Source: Anaeramoeba flamelloides (lineage: Eukaryota > Metamonada > Anaeramoebidae). From it: a stretch of 64,000 bases of DNA. This document shows positions 47,340-57,400 of the stretch, one piece after another. The position numbers and the translations under genes were made by a program. The stretch lies in assembly GCA_027625915.1 (NCBI GenBank), contig JANTQA010000015.1, forward strand, positions 10,011,001-10,075,000, read 5' to 3'. How positions within the stretch are numbered: position 1 is the first letter of the stretch; each line of letters begins with the position of its first letter. The notes beneath the pieces were generated by a model. It worked only from the letters and a program-made list of their open reading frames with translations. It did not search any database and was not told where the DNA came from.

Positions 47340-47974
47340 AACAAAAAAATTTAACAAACCCCATCAAAAATACCCACACTCTGAGATAAAACCAGTATTT
47401 TTGATACACTTCATTTTTTGTCTTATCCCAATAAAACACCTAATTCATTATACTAAATCCAGACCACGATTAAATTAATTTTGAAGGTCAAGGTCATCTG
47501 TTTTTGAGATCTTTTTAAAAGTATAATTGGTCATGTTTCAAAATTGTGGTATTATTTCCAATTATTTCGAAATATTTTGTTTTTTTTTTCCCTGAAAAAA
47601 AATATCAAAAAAATTAACTCTATTATTGAGAAAATTTCACATTGGATATTTCACTAGTTTATAATTCCTTTTTAATCATCAAATCCCAGAAATTAATATT
47701 ATTTTTTCCTGATGTTTGCATTTGGTTTCTTTAACCATTTCATATATAAACTTTCCAGAAAATGAAAGCACCCTTTTAATTTGAAAAAAAGCGTTTTATA
47801 AAGTTGGGAAGTATTATTTTTACTATATTAAAATTTAAAATACACATTAATTTAAATATAAAATGTTATAAATTTTACGATTTAAAAGAAGAAATGGTAA
47901 AAATTTAATTTTTGTTAATTGGCTTTTTTTTAGTAAATACTATTGATTTCCAACCACCACCTTTACTAATTTTC
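47340..47974. other. Gene-free AT-rich spacer
   Basis: No exon, repeat family member or RNA gene recognised on either strand. Confidence 0.35.
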
Positions 47975-48180
47975 TTAATATTGGGAAGAAGAGTTAAATA
48001 TAAAACCGATCATGCCATTACTTTCTAACAGTACCACACCTGGCCCGAGTAACCCGAAAATAATAAAAACAAAAACAGGTGGAGATATATCCCAACAATT
48101 AAAGCAAAAGTAGATCAAACAAAATAAATAAATTCCAACAATTAAACAACGAACCCCAAGTGAATAACCCACATTAAAAC
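47975..48180 (-). CDS. Candidate membrane-protein exon
   Basis: Minus-strand text after an AG (TTTAG, about 48181) reads NVGYSLGVRCLIVGIYLFCL, then YFCFNCWDISPPVFVFIIFG, LLGPGVVLLESNG, and stops at TAA. It has three hydrophobic stretches. The FVFIIFGLLGPGVVLLESN block weakly resembles COPI-associated (TVP15-like) four-pass proteins (pattern I-I-x-F-G-L...E). There is no confirmed start or partner exon, so this could be one exon of a small membrane protein or a fragment. Higher G+C than its surroundings supports function. Confidence 0.3.
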
Positions 48181-48916
48181 TAAATTAATTTAACCTAAAG
48201 TATTATAGTTGTGATTTTATCTGTATATTTTTAAGAACATCATTTTTTTTCTAGATTTTTTACCAATGGTTCCTTTTTAACCCTTATTAATTTTTTTTGT
48301 TTTTTTATTTTCAATTTTTTTTTCGATCTACATAACGTTAATTTGGTTAGAACACCCCCCCCCCCCCTCCCATCCCATGGCAAATTGTGAAATCTATAAT
48401 TTTGCATTTAAACCACCCTGTAAAAAATATTGAAAAAGAACAATAAGAGTATTTTTTAAAACCTTTTCAATAACAATAATAATTAGTAAAAATATTTGGT
48501 GGTATGAAGTGGCTCATTTGATAATCCATAAAAAAGAATTTTTAAGACAATTTTTTTTCGAGATCTAAAAAACTAATATTATTTTATTTTATTCTTTTTT
48601 GAAAATAACAATTTAAAATACAAGACAAAACATCACCAATAATTGTAAACTTTATTAATGAATTAAAAATAACCGAAACAACACCCTCGAAAGAAAAACC
48701 CAGTCTTTTAATAAGATAATCTAAACATTCCGAATTTAAATTTATTTCATAAAATTAAAGAACTTAATAACTTAATGTCAAATCTGACACACCTATTGTT
48801 TGTAAAGAAACATACAATTCATTCAACTCAATAAATCAAAAATAAAAAAATAAAAAAAAAACAATATTCTAAATTTTGTTTTTGAAATAATAAATAACTT
48901 AATAGTACATATTTTT
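48181..48916. other. Spacer downstream of the PUF gene
   Basis: The 3' flank of the PUF gene (-). It includes a run of 13 C at 48355-48367 followed by TCCCATCCCATGG. No exon recognised. Confidence 0.4.
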
Positions 48917-51900
48917 TTAATAAATATGATTATGGTTATTCTGAAAACTATTATTAATGTCAGTATTTCTACCATAATAACTATTGTTTCTATTTTTACT
49001 TCTTCCTCTACCTCTACCCCTACCTCTGCCTCTACCTCTACCACCTCTGCCTCTACCTCTACCTCTACCCCTACCTCTACCTCTACCTCTACCTCTACTA
49101 CCTCTTCCTCTTCCCCTTCCCCTGCCCTTTCCACCAACACCTCTGCCTCTACCGCCTCTGCCACCTCTGCTACCACCTCTACCTCTACCTCTACCCCTGC
49201 TTCCATTTCCTTGATTATTATTCCAGCTCCCCATTTGAGAATAATTTTGAATATTGTAATTATTATTTTCAGAATAGTTATTTTGTTGATTATTATTTAA
49301 TTGATAAAATGATAAATTATTTTGGTAATTTTGATCAACCGATTGATATTGTTGATTATAACCAAATGATAATGATTCTGGATTTTGATTATAAATTTGA
49401 TGTTTAACATTTTTACTAGTTTCCAACATATTACCATTATTATTAATTTGATTTTGAAAATAATTTTGCTGCTGTTGCTGCTGTTGCTGCTGCAATGAAT
49501 TTTGATAATAATTTGAAGAATAATCATGACTGTTTTTCAAGAGATTTTCACTATTAACTAATGTAATGATTTTTTTTGCACATGGATGATTTATTATCGA
49601 GGGTAAAATCGGCCTTATAATGTTAACTAATTTTTCATATTGGATTTGGCTCGACAATTTCAATGCCGTTTGAATGACATAATTGGCGTAAGAATCTTGC
49701 AACAGACCTTTAATTTTACCAGGATTATTGATAAATTCATCAATCAATTCACCTTTATATTTTTGAGTCGAGATTATTAAGCATTTCTCGACAATATTTG
49801 AGCTAATTTGTTGAGTAGATAAATAAAGAATGTTTTTTTTAACTTTCGAAAGGATCGATTTTACACAGATTTGTGATTTCAACATGAATTTAATTACATA
49901 ATGCGCGTATTGGTTTTGAATTAAATCAATTGTATGAGAAATAATTTTTTTTGTTAACAATTTTTTATATTTTTTTGGTATGGCTTCTAAACAATTTTGC
50001 ATAACACAACACCCATGCTTATGCGAAGATATTACAACACAATTCCCAATAATTGTTTGGAAAATATACTAAATAGATAAATAAATATTAGAAAGAGAGA
50101 GAGAGAGAAAATATAGATATATATGCATTTAAAAAAATTACATCATTTGCTATCCTTTTGCCTTTATCAAAAAAAAAAAAATTATTTAATACTTGTAAAA
50201 TTCAAATAAAAAATTAAAAGTTTTTTTTGCAAATGGAGAAAAAAAAAAAAATTAATTATAATCTAATGTTGAAAATAAAATAATTTTATACGTGATATCA
50301 AAATATTATTCAAAAATTATTAACCGATTGTGGTTTTTTTCAACAAAGAAAAATAATCAATTGACAACGAACAAAAAGAAAAAAAAAAAAAAAAAAAAAA
50401 AAAAACAATTGATTCTCAAACAACTAAACAATTCTGTATGAAAAGAATGTTTAATTTTTTCGAAAAGTTTTATTTCATTCCAATTAAAAATGAGGATATT
50501 AGTTGGAAATGGAATGCTGTTAGGATTTATAAAATTTAAAAGAATAGAGCAAAATTATAGATTTTACGCAATTCTTTTAAATTTTGGAAAACCGTTGTTT
50601 GCGTTTCTAGAGTTTTCTGTTTTCTTTGGAATATCTTAGATTTAATAAAACAGATAGATTTTCCGAATAAAACAGAAAAGTGTTTTTTTTTTTTTATTTT
50701 ATTTTTATTTTGATTAGAAAGCCAATCGAATTTTGTAAACAAAAACAAGAATTAAAAAAAAAAAAACACCATTCGACTTTCCAGAATTTAAATTTATTTT
50801 ATTAAATCTAAGATTTTCCGAATAAAACAGAAAACCCTAGAAAAGCTAATAACATTACGGTTTATAAAGCATTCTATGACACCTCATAAAAATACTACAA
50901 AATCCTAAAAAAAATAAAAATCACTATTTACAACCCAAATGTATTTAAGTTATCCGTCAGGTGTAACAATTTTAAAATTTAGATCATTTACTATTTGCTT
51001 AAACAGAAAATTACAATGTAATAAATAAAAATTCAAATAAATTTTGTCCTAAATGTTTAAAATATAAGAATAAAGAAATAATAGAAAAATTTTGATAACT
51101 TTTTATGGGTATATCCTTCCTATAATAATAATAGATCGATATTTCAAAATAAATCAAATAAAACCAAATCTTTAATGAATCAATTTTAAATCAACTGATG
51201 TTTGGATTTCTTTTCACTAATTAATAAACATGAAATCTATGATTTCACCACTAAATTTCTTTTCAGAGAATTTAAGTTAAAGGAAGTGTAATAGAGTGTC
51301 GGTGATGATTTGGTTTTAAACAAAGATAATTTAAGTTAAACTAAAATTCAAAATTTCCCACACAGCTAAAACGTTCCAAACAATCACAATAATACAATTT
51401 CATTGAAATTGGAGATAATTTTGATTTTTGTTAAATATGAAAATCATTTTTTCATCTTTTAGTTTTTGTTTTCATTTCATTGTTTGAATTACGTAATTTA
51501 TTTCGTTGGATCAACATTTTTTTCAACAATTGATATTAGGTTAAAGTTGAGTTGTTCCAAATAGAAGAACTCAAATAAAATTAGTTGCTAGTATCTAACC
51601 ATTTGATCGATCAATATTCCTAATAGAATACTTATAAATTTATTAAATGTATTTTTTTTTTTTCATCTCTCGAAAAAATTTTTAACACACCCATGATTTA
51701 TTTGTATTGATAATTATTTATTTATTGTTTTGTTAGTATTGTAATTTATAAACAAGTGTTAACATTTCAATTGGTAAATGGTTCTAATTTGGTAAATCTT
51801 CTTGAATTGATTAAATAAGTTTTTTTTTTCACAAATCGAATTTTGGTGTGTTAAAAATTTTGAATTGGGGTTTACATTCTGTATTTATCTTATATCTAAA

Positions 51901-54900
51901 TTTCTTAATTGGGATTTAAATGTAAAGTCATCGATTTTGTGATTATTAACCAACGAAAGCAATTTTAGACTTCTTACACAATAACAATAATAATAATAAC
52001 AAAAAAAAAAAAAATTTACAGAATTTTAAACTAATTTTTGACTTTTTTTTTTTTTTTTTTAGTTTTAGAACTAAATAATAAAAATAGAGAAAGTCAAGTT
52101 TAAAAAATTACTTTTTTAAATTAAACAATAAAAACTATTTTTGAATGATTGATAATCTAATCTAAAAATATACTTTTGAGGAATTTTAAATTGAAATATA
52201 TTATTTCAAGTATTTTTATTTTTTGATTTTTTTTGGAAATTTTAATACAGATTCTTTCAAAAATTATTTTTATTTCACAGAAAAAAAAAATTAAGATCTG
52301 GTAACGAGGATTATTGTACATATTCTTTTTGTTCAATTTGTTAAAATTTAATAGTTTTAAAAAACAATTTACTTTAAAAAAAACACAATTACCAAGAGTA
52401 TTAGAACGATGAAAAAAAATTTTCAAGATTTTGGAACATTTAAGAGGTTTTTTTCTTTTCATGAGTAAACTAAAACGAAAAAATTAGTATGTACACTATT
52501 TAAACAACATTCTTTATGATTTAGGATGTACTTGAAAAGGAATTCGAATATTTTCCATTTTCGAGTATTTTCGACGTTTTTTCAGTAATTCCAACACGAA
52601 TTTGCAATTTTAGAATTCGTTGGGTATTTTTATTTTACTAAAGTAGTATTTAAAAAAATGTGTCAAAAAAGTTTTAACAAAAGTCCAAAAATATGCCTAT
52701 TAGAGTTTGTCAATTGTTTTATTGATAATTTTGAAAACTTTCTGGTTACACCTTTTTAAAATGACAATATCACTTAATTGAATTTTAATTAAAAAAAAAA
52801 AAAATAAATAAAAGTTAATGAATAATCGGTTTTAATTTCATGGAATTTTTCAAATTTTATTATCTTTTTTGATTTGAAAGTTATATAATTTTTTTAATAA
52901 ACATTAACTTATAATTTCATTCTTCATTTTAATCAGCTTAATGTAAAAAATAAATTTGTTGTGTTTAAAAAACCAAAAATTGATAAAAAAATGAAATGAA
53001 ATGAAAAAGATTTGAAAGAAATTAAAAAAATTCTCAAAGAGAAAAAGCAAAGTTTCAACAAAATAAAATTTGCTTGTATCTCAATCAACATTGGATTAAA
53101 TTCAATGTATTATATTAACCTTTTCTTGGGATTTGAATTCAAAAAAAATTTTTTTAATGGTTTTGGTCCACATTCCTGAAATTGGTTATAGTGTATATCT
53201 ACATATATACATATAATTAAATTATTATTAAACTAATTTTCATAAAGGACGAGATATAAAATAATAAATAAATAAGAAAGAAAAGAAAAAAAATTAATAT
53301 TACATTATTGTTTTCTTTTGATAAAATTGTAAAGCATTTTTTAATAACATGGCTCCCATTTGAATTATTAATTATAGAAATCAAATCGTTTTTTACCGAA
53401 TTAAAAAAAATATCTTCTTGTTTTGGAGTTGTGATCATTTCTAATAGTCTTTGTATTGCCCTTGTTCCATATAAATTTGTGGAAATTAGAATACAATTGT
53501 TTGAAATTTCGAGAATTATTTGATAAATTTGCTCTTGATTACATAAAGTAAACAATTTTTGACATAAATAATTACCGAATTGATCGATCATTAAATCACC
53601 AAAATGGTTTGCTAATTCATTAAAAATTATATTAATTACTTTTTCATCTTTATTATCTAATAAATTTTGTAATACTCTGCACCCAATTCGATTTTGGCTT
53701 GTTTGATATATTTTTCCAATCAATTCAGAAATTATAATGGTATTGTTATTGTTATTGTTGCTATTATTTGGAATTTCGTTATATTGATATTCTTGTTGAT
53801 AATCGTTATTATAAATATTTGAAATATAAGACCTTTGATTATTAATTTGTTGCTGTTGGATTTGTTGCTGTTGAATTTGCTGCTGTTGGATTTGCTGCTG
53901 TTGGATTTGCTGTTGCTGCTTTTGCTGTTGTTTTATTTGATCTTCATTTTTTTGTTCTTGTAATCCTTGGATTTGATCATTTCTTAACAATTGCTTTTTT
54001 TTCTGTGTTTGTATTGGTATTTGATCAATTTGCTGTTGTGGAATATTGTTATTTGTAATGATTTGATTATAATCATATTGGTTCTATTATATATTGATAT
54101 TATTATTTTTTATATTAAATTATTAAAATAATTGTAGTTGATTGATAAATTTAGAATCAGTATTAAAAGTGTTATACACATAATAAATAGATAAATAGAT
54201 AAATAGAAAATGGAAAATGGAAAATAGATTGAAAATTGACTTACAGAATAATTTGGAGAATTTTGATAAAAAGTATTTTGATTATAATCATTGAATTGTG
54301 TATAATATGTATTCCCGTTTTGATAATTTTGATATCTAGAATAATTTCGTTGATTATTTTTGAAAGGATTTCCCCGTTCACCAAGATTCATTGATTTTGA
54401 GGTTGTATATGGTTTTTGGTTGAAAACTTTACGATTATTTTGTTCTTAATAAAATAAATTTGTGTTGAATATTTTTAATTTTATTGATTAGAAAAATTAA
54501 ATAGAAAGAAAATATGAGAAATTAAGTTAAAATACTAATGTTAATACAATAAAGCTATGTAACACACGACAACTAAAAATATTTTTAATTTTTTTCAAAA
54601 TTAAATTTTTAACTTTTAACTTTTTCAAGAGTACATTTACAATGAACATTATTTCAGATAAGAAGTAGTTATATTTTTAACAAATGGGATTCATAAGTTA
54701 TTAATAATATGATAATATTTCAAAAAATGAAAATTTTAGGTTATTTCAAGGTTTATGTGACTCTTTTAATAATTTTTTTTAAAAAAAAAAAAAGAATTCA
54801 AAAATTTCATTTATTTAGCTTGATTAGTTAAGAGATGAATTTTTATTATTGTTAAATATCTTTGAAAATATTATTATTTACCAGATTAAAAACTAGAATT

Positions 54901-57400
54901 ATTCATTTTTTAAAAATTTATTCGAATTCTGGAAAATTAATAAGATTTAGAAAAAAAAATGTATATTCAAATATGATAATTTTGTTTTTCAAAATTTAGG
55001 TACATGAAAGTAACTTTTTTGGAATTGATTTTTTAGTGAGAAAATATCTTTTTAGCGAAAAAGTAAGTTATTTGGAAAATAAATAACATTTAAGCAAAAG
55101 AATTACATTATCATTATTATAAACTTTTAGATAGAAAAGTTTAATAATTCAAAATAAAAACATTTTTTTAAAATAATTGAAACTTGATATTAAATTTTAA
55201 AAAAGTGTATTGAGCTTTTTGCTATTCAATCAATTAAAAAAAATAATTTCAAAAAAAGATTAAAATTTGTAAAAATTTCTTATTTTTACATTTTTTTTTT
55301 TATCAATATAAAAATCCTAGGAAACCTCAATTCTACCAAAGAGGTTAAATCACTTCTTTTTGACACACACATACACATTAGGATATTTTAGGAAAAAGTA
55401 AAAAAAAATTAATTCATTGAAATATAAAATCAATTTTAAAAAGAAATTTGAACAATTCAGAACTCAAATAATAGGATTTAAGCAACTTATTTTTTTTTCA
55501 AACCTTTAAACAATTAGTCTTTTTTTGAATTTTTTTTTTTTTTTTTTGACAAGGTAACTAAAAAATAATATTTTATGATCTTTCAAATTGTTTTTTAAAA
55601 TTGAGTTACTATTCAAAAAAAGCGTTTTAATTTTTCAATTTTATCGATTTAAAGTCGAATTTGCAACGGATCAAAAACAATTGATAAATTTTATATTTTT
55701 TTTTTTGGGATTCGAAAGGAAAAATTCTACCAAAAAAAAAAATGAAAATAAGTTATGTTTGGTGAAAAGTCCATAAGAATATTAGAAGTTCACTTTTTTG
55801 AAAAACGGGTTTAACCCGTTTTTGATGAATAATTTATGGATTCAATTGTCCTCGTTTTCTTTTAGATAAGATAAAAGAAAAAGATAAAAAATGAAAAAGA
55901 AAAAATGGAAAACAATTTAAATTAAGTAAAAAATTCAATAAATCACAGCTTAATAAACTAAAATTCAAAATTTTCCACACAGCTAAAACGTTCCAAACAA
56001 TCACAATAATACAATTTCATTGAAATTGGAGATAATTTTGATTTTTGTAAAATATTGAAAATCATTTTTTCATCTTTTCGTTTTTGTTTTCATTTCATTG
56101 TTTGAATTACGTAATTTGTTTCGTTGGATCAAAAATTTTATTCAACCATTGGTATTAGGTTAAAGTCAAAGTTGTTCCAAATAAAAGAACTCAAATAAAA
56201 TTTGTTTGATGGTCTCTAACCATTTGATCGATCAATAATTTTTAATAGAATTTAAACAAATTTGCCAATGTATTTTTTTGTAAGCTCTCTCTTCAAAATT
56301 TTTAACACACCGATAATTTTTTGTCTAATAATTATTTATTTATTGCTTTGTGAGTATTGTAATTTATGGAAAAGTGTCAACATTTCAATTAATGAATGGT
56401 TCTAATTTGGTAAATCTTTCTCGAATTGATTAAATAAGGTTTTTTTTTTCACAAATCGAATTTTGGTGTGTTAAAAATTTTGAATTGGGGTTTACATTGG
56501 AAAAAGGAAAATTGATTTTGGAGTATTGTGTTGTCACACCAAAAATTGATAAATTGACTCCAAATATAAAAGAAAAACTTTCAAAAAAAAAAATTGAAAC
56601 AAAATTATTTTTTAAAATATTTTAATAAATATTAGAATTTTATCAAAAAGATTAAAACAATGATTCTTTTTTTCTTCCAAAAATCTATTTTTAATAATTA
56701 TGATTTTATGTATCAGTGAATTTATAAATATTTTATTTTGCAAAGAACGGATTTAGTAAAAAAATGATTGATTTTTACTTGAATAAAATATCATTTAAAA
56801 TCAAACCTATTACTAATTTTCAAATGAGAAATGAGAAAAATCTCATTTAGATTTTAAAAAAATAAAAAGGAGAATTATAGACTAATAACTTCTTTAATTA
56901 AAAGTTTTATCAACTATTTTAAATTAATTTTTTTTTTTACAATTATTTCTTATTCTTTGTGTGTTTTTATTCAATCATAATGGGTCTATAATTAGAGATA
57001 AATGTAAATATTTTATATTTTGAAAGAATTTCTAAATCATTGATTGTGTAAATAGAAGTGCCCAAAAACTAATTTTTTTAAAAAAAATGATAATGATCTC
57101 AAAAAAATTATTTTTGCTAAAAAATCTCCTTATATATATATTTATATACAAATATATTTATATTGAAACATTTTAAGAAATTGACATTTGATAAATAAAA
57201 TAAAATTATTAATATTATAAACAAGAAAAGAAAGGAAACAAACTTTGCTCAAAAACTTCTTTTTGGTTCTCAATATGAGTGTTTTCAATATTTGTACTTT
57301 GCAATTGTTGCATTTTGTTTGATTTTGGTTGTAAAAATGATTGATTTCTTGTTTGCTGTAATTCAAATGTATTTTTTTGATTTATTTTTTCTTCATTTAT
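48917..57400 (-). CDS. Pumilio/PUF RNA-binding protein with RGG tail (four exons seen, 5' end not found)
   Basis: Exons 57400-57244, 54444-54245, 54083-53304 and 50068-48917 join in consistent phase to give 762 residues, lacking only the first exon(s). Residues 1-235 are Gln/Asn-rich, with repeated QIQQQQ. Eight PUF repeats span about 238-551. Their RNA-facing motifs are NRIGCRVLQ, DQFGNYLCQ, NLYGTRAIQ, NSNGSHVIK, HKHGCCVMQ, NQYAHYVIK, QISSNIVEK and DSYANYVIQ. Repeat 4 and repeat 5 meet at the 3235-base intron. A Gln/Asn linker and a nearly pure Arg-Gly tract (about 661-741) follow, ending NNHNHIY. PUF proteins bind UGUA-type motifs in 3' untranslated regions and repress or localise mRNAs in the cytoplasm. 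Repeats 7 (SNxxE, reads G) and 8 (NYxxQ, reads U) fit UG; repeats 5 and 6 are atypical. Confidence 0.88.
48985..49225 (-). repeat. Arg-Gly coding minisatellite in the PUF gene
   Basis: A run of six-base units encoding Arg-Gly (plus-strand CTACCT/CTGCCT) for about 80 codons. It is much richer in G+C than the rest of the window and is probably length-variable. It encodes an RGG/RG box, a known site of arginine methylation and RNA binding. Confidence 0.9.
50525..50860. repeat. Hairpin-module cluster R6
   Basis: A module-A palindrome at 50528-50593 (TTAAAAGAATAGAG..., ending ATTCTTTTAAATTTTGGAAAA). Then inverted units pair AGTTTTCTGTTTTCTTTGGA-type text (about 50610-50675) with CGAATAAAACAGAAAACCCT (about 50818-50840). 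It lies just upstream of a LINE zinc-knuckle fossil, as cluster R1 does. Confidence 0.65.
50930..51140 (+). mobile_element. LINE C-terminal fossil, copy 2
   Basis: Plus-strand text is homologous to the 3' part of the minus-strand LINE at 3010-3230. Shared pieces are ATTTAAGTTATCC, then TGTAATAAATAAAAATT, with translation NKFCPKCLKYKNKEIIEK against NKICPLCLKYKQKEIIEN. Only the zinc-knuckle end is present, with stops. It sits inside the PUF intron, antisense to the gene. Confidence 0.65.
51336..51878. repeat. 543-base repeat, copy 1, in PUF intron 3
   Basis: About 90% similar by eye to 55954-56498, same orientation. Shared landmarks are CACACAGCTAAAACGTTCCA, TTGAATTACGTAATTT and the right end TGAATTGGGGTTTACATT. 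An internal inverted pair (TTTTTAACACACC and GGTGTGTTAAAAA) bounds the last 200 bases. No reading frame. Confidence 0.85.
54084..54244 (-). other. 161-base PUF intron
   Basis: Donor GTAAGT at 54244 and acceptor TAG at 54084 on the minus strand. It joins NSPNYS to NQYDYNQ in phase 0, inside the Gln/Asn-rich region. Confidence 0.75.
54610..54950. repeat. Dispersed repeat, copy in the PUF intron
   Basis: Same order of blocks as 34770-35330: ACTTTTTCAA, GAACATTATTTCAGAT, ATAAGTTATTAATA, TTGAAAATATTATTATT, GATTAAAAACTAGAATTATT. Non-coding. Confidence 0.45.
55954..56498. repeat. 543-base repeat, copy 2, in PUF intron 1
   Basis: Partner of 51336-51878. Both copies are in long introns of the same gene and in the same orientation, antisense to the gene. 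The match covers the full length with scattered substitutions and small indels. Confidence 0.85.

Larger units (their letters stand above)
50069..53303 (-). other. 3235-base PUF intron with repeat insertions
   Basis: The donor is GTAATA at 53303 and the acceptor is TAG at 50069 (minus strand). The splice joins PUF repeat 4 (KENNN) to YIFQTIIGNCVVISS in phase 0. It holds a plus-strand LINE C-terminal fossil (50930-51140), hairpin cluster R6 (50525-50860) and one copy of a 543-base repeat (51336-51878). It also holds poly-A/T tracts and a GA run near 50094-50108. No exon inside. Confidence 0.8.
54445..57243 (-). other. 2799-base PUF intron with repeat insertions
   Basis: Donor GTTTGT at 57243 and acceptor AAG at 54445 on the minus strand. 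Phase 1 joins EVFEQ + K + QNNRKVF. It holds copy 2 of the 543-base repeat (55954-56498), a dispersed repeat (54610-54950) and a perfect small palindrome (about 55803-55825, AAAAACGGGTT with its complement). No exon inside. Confidence 0.6.

Noticed and set aside
48823-49300. Open frames rich in Val/Glu, Ser/Thr/Pro and Pro/Leu on both strands
   Set aside because: They are alternative readings of the Arg-Gly minisatellite in the PUF gene.
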